A stretch of 47,113 nucleotides of DNA, taken from Parachlorella kessleri. Its lineage: Eukaryota; Chlorophyta; Trebouxiophyceae; Chlorellales; Chlorellaceae. The stretch covers positions 1 to 47,113 of the forward strand of contig BBXU01002139.1 in assembly GCA_001598975.1 (NCBI GenBank). Direction: 5' to 3'. Position 1 is the first letter of the stretch. Each line of letters begins with the position of its first letter. The notes below the pieces were generated by a model. It searched no databases. It saw only the letters and a program-made list of their open reading frames with translations, and was not told where the DNA came from. Below, in pieces: positions 35,110 to 46,702 of the stretch. The position numbers and the translations under genes were made by a program.

Positions 35110-37254
35110 ATAAAAAGTCATTGGCTACTACTGTACATCATGGCGCTCCTTATCATCTACCCCGGCCTTAAGGGCCGGCTGTATCTGGAGCTCTGGGGTT
35201 ACGCTGTCATCATGTGTTTCCTGCTCCAAGGTACGGGTGTGGCGGGTCTCTGGGCACTCATACTTGTTGATGGCCTCAACAGGCGTATTCTTAAGTAGGA
35301 GTGCATGGCAGACCCAAACTTCAGGATTGTATCTAGGTCACTTCTTCTCACTGACTACGGTGTCTCCGCCTTGTTACATGTCTCCTCTGCAGGGTCTGAC
35401 CCAAGGGATTTCCCTCTGGGCCTGCCCATCCTTGCTTCTACGAAGTATTACCAGCATTTGAAAGCAGAGCTGAAAGACCTGCTGGGGGGCATGCTGGGGG
35501 TGGCATTCCTGCGCCACCCTAGCGTTGCCTTCACTATGTATTTGGGCGTGCGTCCTTCAGCCGTACTGGACGAGGCTCTTGAGATGAAGGAGTACCGGGA
35601 CCTGGTGAGTCACATGTCCAAGTCCACCACAAGTTGCAACCCTGTGCGAGCTCGTGTAAAATGTTTTTGATTTCAGCTACCACCTCGGCACCAACTGTGT
35701 ATGTTGTTCATTTTCATCTCTGACAAGCTGGCTTATGTTTGCAGAGCTGCCAGGTGCTGTGTGGTGTGCCAGCCGTGGGGGCGGTTGCGGGCATCGCCGC
35801 TCTGCTGCCCTTCCGATGGTGCTCAGTAGCTTTGCGGAGGTTGCGCTGGCAGAGGAGCGTGGCATCCTTGCTGAAGTGACTCCCGAGCTGCGTGGTCCCA
35901 ACAACGAGCTGCTTTCGCTGGGGCATTTAGATCCCATGTCGATGCTCAAGGACGAAGAGGGTGCCAAGGCTGCGCAAAATGCACACTGCGTTGTCGGAGG
36001 TGAGAGTGTTTTCTTTTTTGCTTTTGGTTGCGGGTACTCAGCATGCATGTGTGTCGCAGCAGGTGAGGCGGTACAGGAGGGCGTGGGTTGGGAAGGGTTG
36101 CTGGGCCACTGCTTTGTCTTGGTGCATGCACCCTGCGGCGCTCAGGCAAACTCCCGCATGTTTCCACTGTGGCCGCATCCTGGCAGGCCCCCAGAGCCGG
36201 TCACGGTGCTGCCTCCCCTCACTGCCCGCTCCAGAGGGTGAGGTACAGCAGCTGGACTTGTTCCGCAAGCCCCCACCATGACTAACTCTTACCAGGCCCA
36301 CGTGCTTGCCGCAGCCCACGCCTCCCACGCCAAGCAGAGGGAGAATCCGGAGGCCTTGCGTGTTGCAGCAGGCGAGTCGGTACACTGCGTGAGTTTGGGA
36401 GGGTTGCTGTACTACTCCTTTGTCTTGGTGCATGCACCCTGCGGCGCTCGGGCAAACGCTTCAGAGGGTGGTCCACGTCAGCTGGGCTTGTACTGTCAAA
36501 CTCCAGCAACACTTACCAGGCCCATGTTGTTGCCGCAGCCGATCCAAGTAATGTCGAGGCGAGGCAGAAGCTGGAGGCGTACAGAGCCCAGAGATCTGCA
36601 GCAGGTGAGGCGGTACAGGAGGGCGTGGGTTGGGAAGGGTTGCTGGGCCACTGCTTTGTCTTGGTGCATGCACCCTGCAGCGCTCAGGCAAGTTCCCGCA
36701 TGTTTCCACTGTGGCCGCATCCTGGCAGGCCCCCACAGCCGGTCACGGTGCTGCCTCCCCTCACTGCCCGCTCCAGAGGGTGAGGTACAGCAGCTGGACT
36801 TGTTCCGTGAAACCTCAGCATGACAAACGCTTACCAGGCCCTCGTGCTTGCCGCAGGCCACGCCTCCAACGCCAAGCAGAGGGAGAAGTGTGCCCGTGAC
36901 CAGCAGGCGGCAGAGCAACAGCAGCAGTTGTCAGCCATGCAGGCGGCCATACATTACCAACAGCAGCAGTTGATAGCCATGCAGGCGGCCTTGCATCACC
37001 AACAGCTTTTGTCGGCCATGCAGGCAAACTTGCATCACCAGCAGCGGATGGCCCCCAACCCGCAGACCCTGCTGGCAATGCAGCAGCTGACCTCAGCACA
37101 ACCATCAACATTGCAGCAGTTGGCGGGTCCCGTCCAGCTAACACCACAACAGCTGGTTCAGGCACAAGCGCTTGCACTACAGCACTTGGGGGCTACTATC
37201 CAGCAGGCGCCGGCACCACAGCCCTTTGGGCAGTTACTGGTACCTGAGTCGTAG
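35110..37254 (+). CDS. Unrecognised gene, possibly the 3' part of the 32989 gene; Gln-rich C-terminus, tandemly duplicated exons
   Basis: Proposed exons: 35110-35230, 35393-35604, 35747-35999, 36315-36371, 36539-36604 and 36857-37254 (stop TAG). The first two encode hydrophobic segments (LLLYIMALLIIYP) then LRHPSVAFTMYLGVRPSAVL. The third has AEVALAEERGILAEV and NELLSLGHLDPMSM. The next three, all phase 1 at their joins, encode related charged helices (HASHAKQREN; DPSNVEARQKLEAYRAQRSA; HASNAKQREKCARDQQAAEQ). The last continues into Gln/Met/His-rich repeats (LSAMQAAIHYQQ type). Weak points: the acceptor at 35747 needs cagag rather than cag, and the donor at 36372 is GC. Joined to the preceding gene the whole would be 643 residues with every other phase matching. 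No family recognised; an alternative end exon lies at 36233-36281. Confidence 0.4.
36060..36890 (+). repeat. Tandem duplication of exon-plus-intron unit
   Basis: The stretch from about 36055 to 36345 recurs at 36597-36887 with a constant 542-base offset, no indel over about 290 bases and few substitutions. A shorter, more diverged copy lies at 36372-36604. Each copy holds an intron with an upstream pyrimidine-rich acceptor and a short exon entered after ttgccgcag. Confidence 0.85.
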
Positions 37255-37855
37255 GAAATTTCCTTGGTTATTTTATGTTTGTTACCTTGGCCTTGGCCAT
37301 TTGGGACGGTATTTTGGCGCCGTATGTGTTTATCCCCAGCGGGCATTTGTACGGAGTCCACATTGTCCATGTCGTGGCACATGCATGTGACTGTGGGTTA
37401 CTACGCCCAGCCCCTTGACGGTCAATTCATAACCACTATGACGTCAAGGCTTACAGGGTTTTTGAATTCAGTAGCACCCGTAAAAAGAACCCGCGGTGGA
37501 AGTGCTGCGCGTGCTGTCTTGGACGGGAATGCCCTGGGACTTGGTCCTAGACATGGTCCTAGATCATCGGCAAAGCTTCTTCACTGCTTAGAGCAGCCAG
37601 CTTCAACGCTAACTTGAAGGCTGTTACAAAACCTAGGACCAGCACCGTTCCACCTCCACCCTCGGCAATGCTTGCAGCGTCATTACATATAATATGCTGG
37701 AGTCTACAACTCTGCCTGCTTTTCCAGATCCTCGCCAAGCTTTAGAAACCTACGACCTACAGGTACCCTCACGCTGCCTGTAACTTCTTGTCGGTGTGCA
37801 AGAGCAACAGGGTGCTAGCAAGGGTCGGACTCCGCCACCGCATACCAGCCACCTC
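37255..37855. other. Convergent intergenic region upstream of IleRS 3' end
   Basis: These 601 bases hold the two facing 3' UTRs. TTACA at about 37623 and 37683 reads TGTAA on the minus strand and could be an IleRS poly(A) signal. No gene is seen. Confidence 0.45.
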
Positions 37856-40800
37856 CTAATGCTGCTTGCCATTTTCAGCAGTTGCAGCCTCTACTGCACT
37901 AAAGAAGAATGCATTGCCAGCTGCCAGTGAAACCTTCTTGCCGTCCACCGTTGCCACAACAGTGCCCCCAGCAGCCGCTGCCTCTTGCTGTAGCCGGGAA
38001 AGGTCGCGGCACCGCAGGTAGGCGCTCACGCCCTCAGCCAGCTCTGCATCGCTACCACAGGCCTACAGCCAGGCAACAATCTCAGTGAGTCAGAATCATA
38101 GCTGCCCCATACAAGGTGTCTCAGGACGCGCCAAACAAGCTGCAAGGCTGCAGTCTGGCAATAAGATTCCACCATCAGCTAACACCTTAGTTCCAAGGTT
38201 ACTTCGAAGCCTATATCACCCAAATCCTGCTCAGCCGTTGGGTACACCGTTTCATAGCACCCCTTGCAAACGAGGATCCACCCCAAAGGCCTTCCCCTCA
38301 TCCTTACCTGCAGCAGCTGCTCGAGGCTGATGGCCACTGCGGGTCGCGTAAGCACGACCTCAAACTCCACTTTGTCTCCCTCGCTGCCCATGCTCTGCGC
38401 CTCGCGTGCTATGACCACCGCATGCGGCGGCTGATAGCGGGCCGGTAGGATGGCGCAACCCAGCGACTCGCGCACATAAGCGGTCTACAAATCATCAGAG
38501 CAGCTTATAGTATTAAGGCATCAATGCAGCACATGCAGCAGAACCGCCGCTACTACCCCAGGCTACGCAGGCTACTACCCCGTAGTGAAACCGCTTCCCC
38601 TCAGCCACAGGCGAGCACGTACTTTGCCCTGGCTAGACATTAAAAGGTCTGCCGCAGTCAATGCGCACCTGCGACTTTAGCACCGCCTCTAAGCTGGTAC
38701 CGCTTTCACTACCCTGCTGCTGCTGCTGCTGCCCGTTTGCCGGCTGCAATTGCTTCTGCTGCTGGCCGTTGGGCTGCTGCTGCTCTTGCTGGGGTCCCAG
38801 GCGGATGAACACCTCCACGGTGTCGGTGGCTACCAAGCCCGCCTTCTTGCGCAGGCGCTGCACGCGGTTCACCACCTCCCTTGCTGCTCCAGCTGCCAGC
38901 AGCTCCTGGTCGGGCTGCAGGTCCATGACCACGAGCACCTCGCCATCGCCGTTGGCATCAATGTCGTCTACACGGCATAAGGAAAAACAATCACACTCGT
39001 ACGGTCGCTCAATGGCGACATGGAAGTGGCTCTACAGCATCCTTGCGCGTGCGCAGCACCAATGTGCTGCATGGCAACCCTGAACACCGATAGAACCAGG
39101 TCATGCGGCTGCTGACGGCCCGTGGACTGTAAGGAGCCAACTTTTGCAGACGGTCGAGCTTGCTTGCATCGTTCCCTTGCCCAAATGGAGAGCTTCTTTG
39201 AGACGAGCAGAAGCTGGACATGGAATACAAGCAGCTCAATGGTGCTCCTCAGCACCCTCAGTGCAGTTACTTCACACACCTCAAACTGCTGCACTCTGGC
39301 AAAGTCTGACCCAGTCTGTTGAGGCTGAACTGCGACACCAGCGCTGCCACTTAACTATCTGCCTTAGTAACAGCGAACCGTTTGGCCGGGATCCCTGCAA
39401 TCGACGACATGCACTGTATCACCTAGCGACTAGCCACCTACCACCGCCCAGCTTGCGCCATCACCCACCTGGGCTGCTGCCTTCGGGCGCCTTGAAGTCT
39501 CGAAGGATCTTCAAGTCACCAGGCCCCAGCTCCACCCCACCCACACTCAGCTGCCCGCTGGCCTCATAGGCCAGGAGTTGCTCGGCGCTCAAAGCGCGCG
39601 CAGCAGCCGCTACAGCACCCATCTGCTTGCCCAACCGCTTCCCCAGCACCTGCAGCGGTGATGACATCACCTCTCGACAGGCAGTCCACATACCCCTCCA
39701 GGGTGTGATCACTGGTGGTTCACAAATCCCTCTACACGGCCGTATATTAACCACACTGTGTCGGTGTCACCTTCATCTCAGCCCCTGCCAAGTGAAGGTT
39801 ATTCAAATCGACATGCACAGAAGAACGCCAACCCCAGCCATGCCCAGGCACCTAAACAAAGGCAGCTGTGCACCTGCCCTCCCTCCTGCTGCAGCGCACC
39901 TGCCACTCCGGCTCAGCACGCAGGGTGCAGTACTGCTGCGGGTCGTTGCAGGGCGTGAGCAGCCGCACGTTCATCTCCTCTGTCACGTACTCCCGCAGCT
40001 CGCCTGTGACAAAACACATCATCCAATTCTGGGCATTGTGCATGCATAAGGGCGGCGAGCATGTGGGAGGAGGAAACAAGCCATGCTGCCAGAGTGCAGC
40101 CCCTGACCCAAGACCCCTCCACCCAGGTGCACACCCACGCCCAGCTCCAGCCACCAAAAACCTCCTGGGCACACTCACTCACCGGTGAGGTCGGCCAGGA
40201 AAGCCTCGTCTGTGTGCACCACCACCAGCTCCCGCACCGGCATCTTGAACGACTTGTTGCGGCGCTCGCGGATGGTGCGCGCGAGCTCAATGACGCGCAT
40301 CATGCGCTCCACGCTGCCCTGCACCTGGGCGTCGCCAGCGTGCGCCGCCTCCACCTGCACAGGCGCCGGCGGGGCAGTCAGCCCGTGAAAAAGTACAACG
40401 CATTTACGCTGCCCTGCACCTGCGCCTTACCCATGCGCGTAGCCCAATCATCCGTTACAAGGACACACGTTGCCAAGGCGATGTTTAACGGAAGAAGTTA
40501 CGGCAGCCCCGCCAGTCAGTCAGCAACATTCTTATTGGCTAACTACATATCCAGGAGGCTTGGGACTGTCGCTTGGGGCTCAGCATGTGACATCCAAAAT
40601 CAGCAGACAGACTGTGCTTGCGCGCCGTTCGCTAAATAGACGCAGCAGCTCTGCAAACCTCAATGAAGCACAGGCCACATCCGCCCTCCGGCGCCCCACC
40701 TCCCCGCACGCCTCGCATGAACTTGCCTTGGGGAAGTCGAAAAAGTGCACGCTCTCTGGCGCGCCCTCCGGCAGTGCCCTGCGCAGGTTCTGGTACATGG

Positions 40801-43800
40801 CCTCCGTGAAGAAGGGGGTGAAGGGAGACATGACCTGCAGGGGGCCAGCGGCAGCAGCACAACACGTCAACACCAGCTGATCAAGCTCGCACATTCGAAT
40901 CCCCTAGGCTGGTGCAGTGCAGCTGCAGGCGCGGCTTGCGCACATTGGTGACAACATGGTGTGGCCCAAAGGTGGTAGTAGATGGCCACTCCAGCAAATA
41001 AACAAGCCCGAAAGACTACGAGTCAGGGATACTAGCAGGACGCACGCTCACAGTGATGAGGCCCCAGGAGAACCATGCCCTGCCTGCATGCACCCAGGTA
41101 GGCCTGGCAATGCCGGGCGCCCTCTCAGTGCCTCCTCACCTTGCAGACGGTGAGCAGCACGTCAAAGAGCGTGGCCAGCGCCATGAGCGAGTCCTCGCGA
41201 CCGTTGCGCCCCTTGAGCCGCTTGCGGTTGAAGCGCACGTAGATGTTGGTCAGGCTGTCGATGAACTTGACCAAGTAGGGCACCACGGTGTACAGCCTGC
41301 ACGCATGATGAATATAGCAAGGTCAGCTAATAACAATGGGGTTTCACAGGAGATTGGGCTGGCAGTAATGCAAGCCCAGCTGCAGGGGCCAATTGCATGG
41401 GTGCACCTCAGACACTATTTATTGCAGCTCACCACATGTCAGAGCCTGCCACCTAAACAAAAACTCCCTATTCTGCTCTCAAAGAGCCAGCATGAGTGGA
41501 GCTGCCGGAGCAGCTCTCAAGACCAATCTCCGTCGCACATTCTTGCTGGTTCTCACCCGCAAGCCAGAGCCGGGATCCAAGCATCTGTACCAGGGTGTAC
41601 AGGCACCAACAAACCGCGCCACTTACCCTCATCCACCCCCACAACACACCTGTATGCCTCCATCTCCTCCTTCACAAAGGCTGTCAGCGAGCGCGAGGCG
41701 GCCGCGATCCAGCGGTCCAGCACGTTGCTGGCGCCGCCCAGGTCCACCTCGGTCGGCACAAACCGGGCCCCCTCCTCCGCCTCCCACCGCAGCACGTTCT
41801 GCACCAGGAACCTGCAAGGGGAGGCGGGGTGGAGAGTGGTGGGGGTCAGCAGGCAGCCGCGACGGCCGAGGTATAGACAGGCAGAGCTGAGACACACGGA
41901 CCTGCGAATTCATAACAGGCAAGGGGCAAGGGAGCGCAGGACGTGGCACCCTGCTGGCTGGCTGGCTTCACAGCGATACAGGCAGCCGCAGCGCCGGCCG
42001 CATGCATTGCAGAGAGCCGGTCTAGGCTGATGTCCCTGTCCTACACCAAACCACCAACCGCGGCCACAGCCAGACCACTTGCAGCGGCTGTGCCAGGGGA
42101 GTAGCGTTGCCTCATGGGCCCCTGCAAAACCTGGCGCTCACCTGTATGCGTTGTACCAGGGCAGGAAGACGTCCTTCAGCACCGCGAAGACGCCCTCCTC
42201 CTTGAACTTGAGCGTCTCGGCGCGCACCACGGGCGAGTTGATCAGGTACAGCCGCAGTGCGTCCGCACCGTACTTGTTCACCACCTCCAGCGGGTCCTGC
42301 AAGCACAGGCCCAGTGGGGAAAGCATCAGTGCAAAGCGGATGTGGAAGTTGGAGTTGCAAGGGAGGTAGAGGAGGGCTCGTATGAGCGCCGCTGCTCGGG
42401 CATGGACGGCTGTACATGCCAGCCTGCCCATCCTTCGACCACCTCACAGCCCTGCATGCTAGTAACCAGCGCACGAACACCTCACTACCTCACTACAACG
42501 GTGCCTACTAGGGCGCACAACATACTGTACGAAACCCCCCCCCCCTCCACCACCACCACCATCAACACACGCATACACGCACCCCCCACCGCCTGGCGCC
42601 CCCAGGCCTCACCGGGTAGTTCTTGAGTCGCTTGCTCATCTTCTTGCCATCTGCTGCCAGCACCAGCCCGTTGCAGACCAGGTTCTTGAAGGCAGGCTTG
42701 TCAAACAGCGCGGTGGACAGCACCATCAGCGTGTAGAACCACCTGCAGCCGGTCAGCATGGGTGCCGGTAACCATCAATGAGCCGTGAAAGCCGTAGAGC
42801 GCATGGCAGAGCATCTTCAGCAAACTTCTACCATAACTTGCTCCACAGTCAAAGCACAAGACAATTGGTGTTGGAGTGGCAACCCCAAAAATGATACTGC
42901 TTCAAAGGAGCCAAGCATAATGCACCTCATAGGCAAGCCCGTGCCAATAAGCAGCACGTCCTGTAACAAGGGGCACCCAACCAGGGTAGCAGCATTCACA
43001 CTTGGTGCGAAGCATTCTCGGTACATCCACTGAGGGCTGTCGCGCTTACCCGCGTGTTTGGTCCAGGCCCTCGGCCACAAAGTCTGCGGGGAAGTTGGCC
43101 TCAAACAGCTCCTTGTTCTCAAAGGGGTAGTGCAGCTGGCCATACGGCATCGACCCTGCAAAGAGCGGCAGGGGCACACAGTTGGTGTGGACATAGGCAC
43201 CAGCGGAAGGCGTGACAGCTGGGACATGTAATGTCTACCAGCAGTGTCCCAGCAGGTTGGGCCGCTTGGTAAAAGCCAGCTATCCGCCAGGCTAACCACA
43301 TCTGCAAGGCAAGCAAGCGATTAGTACAGCCGTCCCTGCTGGCGAAGTTCACCCGCCAAAGGGGCTGGACTCCCGGCAGCCTGGCAGCCAGCCAGGCTTT
43401 GCGGAACTTGAGTTCGTTGTTGCCACCCCTCCGCGGACCTGACTCAAACCAGCAATCGAAGACATCCTCCACGCGGCGCAGCACGCCCTTGCCCTGCCGC
43501 GAGGGGATGGTCAGATGGTCAATGAAGTGACGGTGCAGGTCTGTCACCTGCGAAGGAGGCAGGCGAAGGGACAAGCTGGCTTCAATGTCAGTTGCCAATT
43601 TGCTGGCTGGAACCGGGCTGGCCGGTAGCCAATGCGAGGGAGGCGGGGCTGCAGTAGGCGTAATGCAGGTGTAATCGTTGGAGCCCTGGTTGACAAGGTG
43701 GCATTCAGCCACCAGAGGGGCCCACAGTCACAGCCGAGTGCAGGCTAGCTCATAGCCCACCGCTCGCTCCTTCGTTCCCTAAACGCTTGCATCCTCGCTG

Positions 43801-46702
43801 TGCGAAGTGTCACCCACCCTCCCAACAGCAACCCTTGAACGGGCTCACCTTGTGCCCAGTGAGCGCTTCCAGCTCCTGCACCGACCCCACCACCACCACC
43901 TCCTCGCCGTCGTCGCTGGCCCAGATGGGGATGGGGGTGCCCCAGAACCGCGAGCGCGAGATGGCCTGCACCCACGCCCGGCACAACTGCTGGTCACACC
44001 ACACCGCGGCCTAGTAAGTCCAGCATAGTCAGTCCAAGATGCTCCTACCTCCTCCCTGTTTGCCCTGCCACCTTCACCAACAGCGCAGCATCAGGCAGGT
44101 CCTAGCAGAAGCCTATGCCTGGGGCTTGACTCAGGGCTGGCACTAGCCAGCTATTCAACAGTCAGGGACTGCTCAAGAACTGGTCTGGCGGTGCCCCTAC
44201 AACCCACCGCATAGCACAGCAGCCAACTGGCCTCTTGGCTGCGTGCGAGACCAGCTGCGTACCAAGCCCCCGCCTCCCTCTCAGCAGCCAAACTAGACAG
44301 CCTCCGCCTGCCCACCCCCACGCACCCAGTCGCGCGCGTTCTCCAGCCAGTTGTGGAAGCGCTTCTCCTTGACGTAGGAGGGCACCCAGTAGGTCACCGC
44401 GTTGTTGGCCAGCAGGCGATCCTTGATGTCCTCCACGCGCACAAACCAGGAGGGCACGGCCTGCACATAGATTTCGGAGTTGCTGCAGCCGGGTTGGCAA
44501 TGGGCATGAGGAATGGTTAGGTGGCGCCGCACTGGCAAGCCCTCAGCACATCCACAACGGCTGGATCCTGCAGCGTTCCTATGAAGGAGTGCGATTCACC
44601 TAGGCTTGACTGCTTACAGCGCAGGGTGGGCCAGCCGTGGGAGGGTTTGCTGAGGGCCTTGCTAAGCCACCCAAGAGTGGCCCACATACCCCACACACTA
44701 CATAATCAGTGCCCCACCACAGAACACAGTGCAAACCTTGTAGATGAGGGGCGTGTCGGAGCGCCAGCAGAAGGGGTAGGAGTGCATGATGGCGCCGTTG
44801 TCCACCAGCCGCCCCATCGCCTTGATGCGCGCGACCAGCTCCTTGTCAGCGTCCTGCACTCATGAAGGCCGGGGTGTCTCTGATGCTACGCAAGTAGTTC
44901 TGAAAGTACAATGCAGCCCTCAAGTCACACGCATTGAAGACAAGCTTGTGGGGCTCAACATGCGCCTGCGGTAGCTGCACCGATACGCTGCCTGCAGCCT
45001 GAGTGCTCCTCCCGCGCTGCATTGTGGCAACCCAACCTCCGTCTTGCAACAGGCAACGTGCGACCCCCAATCCTTTCCACCTGGGGTGCCACAGAAGAAC
45101 TCAAGGCCCCCCTCCCCCCAGCTCTAGGATTCAAGCAACCACGAGCCGGGTCTAGCAGGCTGTGTGATGTCTGCCACAGCCCACCTTCACGTGCACGCCC
45201 TTGAAGTCCGACACCGGGTCTGCAAAGCGGCCAGACTCGTCCACAGGGCACGGAATGCCCTCGCCGCGAGCAATGACGCCTGCACATTGGGATCAACGGG
45301 AACCCTTACAAGTGCACAGAGTTCGCCCAGTGCGCCGGCAGATATGCACACATCGCAGCAATAGTTGCGTCCACACGGCCGCGCGCAGTCAGGGCTTCCT
45401 GGGGCCTATGAGACACATGCTCAACTGCTCCATTTACATAAGGCTGTTAAGGGCGGTACCAAACCTCCCAGCCTGCCGCAACGCCTCCCTCTCAACCCCC
45501 TCCCCAGGGGAGCAGCCTCCCGCCCTCCCCTGCCTCCAGCTGGCCTGACGACCAACCTCCCCTGACTCACCGTTGGCCAGGCAGACGCGGTAGTCATCCT
45601 CACCAAAGGCTGGCGCCTGGTGCACCACGCCGGTACCGCTGTCGCTGGTCACGTACGGGTCAGCCACCACCCTGCACAGGGCGAGGCGGCAGGCGGTGTA
45701 AGAGCGATAAGGCATGCAGCACTGGGAGTTCCAAGCCAGCAGTTGCACCCTTCACAGGGCAAAGAGACCGCCTCCTGGGCCCACTCATCGGCCGAGGAGG
45801 CCGGTCCCCACAGCGGACTGGCCAGGCTCTCACGCTTGCACAAGATGGTAAGAAGAGGCAGTACCCACAGTATGCAGCCATCATCCCCAGGGAAGGAATA
45901 TTTTTTCTACAACAACGTACTTGAAGGCCCCTTGCTGCTTGAGGTCGGCGTAGTAGGGGAAGAGCGGCTCGTAGGTGCGCCCCACCAGGTCTTTCCCAGG
46001 CATCTTGCACAGAATCTGCAGCACCAGGTCGCAGGTACTCGGACGAGAGAGGACTTCCGCGGCTCCCATTCCAAGAAGCCACGCATTGGACGGGAGCCTG
46101 GGCCGAGTGTTGGGTCCACTGAAGGACCTGGATAGCAGCCTTCACTGCCAAGTGACTCCCACCACCAACTCCCAGCAAGGGCACCGCCGCACCTACAACC
46201 ATGCATGCCCCGCATCGGCAGCACAGTCAACATGCAAGGCCCGGGTTCCTTGCAGTTCGGTGTACCTCGAAGCCCTTGCTCTCCTCCCCCTTCTTGCCCT
46301 TGCCCTTCTTGGGCAGCGCCCCCGGGATCTCCCCCAGCCGGCTCCCAGCCACAATGTACACCTTGCCAGTGGCAGGGTCGCGAGCCTGCACCAACAGGGG
46401 GAGGCACATGCGGCTCACACACCACGCCCAACTGGTTGTGTAACGGTCCCAACAGCCAACGGCCAAGAGTCCAGCCCCGACCACTAGCTCTAGAAAGGGA
46501 AGGAACAGCCGAGCATCACAAGCGTAGTATACGGTGGGTGCCCACCAAACCCTTCTAGGTGCCGCAGCCACACTCCCCTCTCCCCTTCTTGAAACCCCCC
46601 TGTGGCTCACCTTGACATACTCAAACTCCGCATTCACGCAGAGCGCCAGGTTGGAGGGCAGGGTCCAGGGGGTGGTCGTCCACGCGCACAGGTGGGCACC
46701 AT
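37856..46702 (-). CDS. IARS1: Isoleucyl-tRNA synthetase, cytosolic (N-terminus outside window)
   Basis: Twenty-one minus-strand exons join in phase, giving 978 residues plus a split codon to the TAG: 46611-46702, 46266-46385, 45921-46015, 45571-45671, 45185-45279, 44737-44853, 44326-44460, 43849-43965, 43439-43547, 43050-43155, 42613-42742, 42142-42296, 41650-41811, 41140-41296, 40727-40834, 40183-40354, 39900-40003, 39469-39649, 38669-38967, 38308-38484, 37856-38062. The CP1 editing domain shows [11 protein letters not shown] and [17 protein letters not shown]; the catalytic core has [13 protein letters not shown] and [14 protein letters not shown] (KMSKS loop); the tRNA-binding part has [17 protein letters not shown] and [17 protein letters not shown]. 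These match eukaryotic cytosolic IleRS. About 200 N-terminal residues with the HIGH motif are missing to the right. Intron 40355-40726 is GC-AG (AAG|GCAAGT). Insertions: [10 protein letters not shown] in CP1 and a Gln-rich stretch near the C-terminus. Confidence 0.96.
40355..40726 (-). other. GC-AG intron in IleRS
   Basis: On the minus strand, AAG|GCAAGT follows ...HFFDFPK and gtgcag precedes [10 protein letters not shown]. Both flanking exons are conserved IleRS in phase 0, so the GC donor is well supported. Confidence 0.85.

Noticed and set aside
40886..40905. Sequence resembling a tRNA T-loop (TTCGAATCCC)
   Set aside because: The flanking bases do not form a T stem and no acceptor stem or anticodon arm fits around it.
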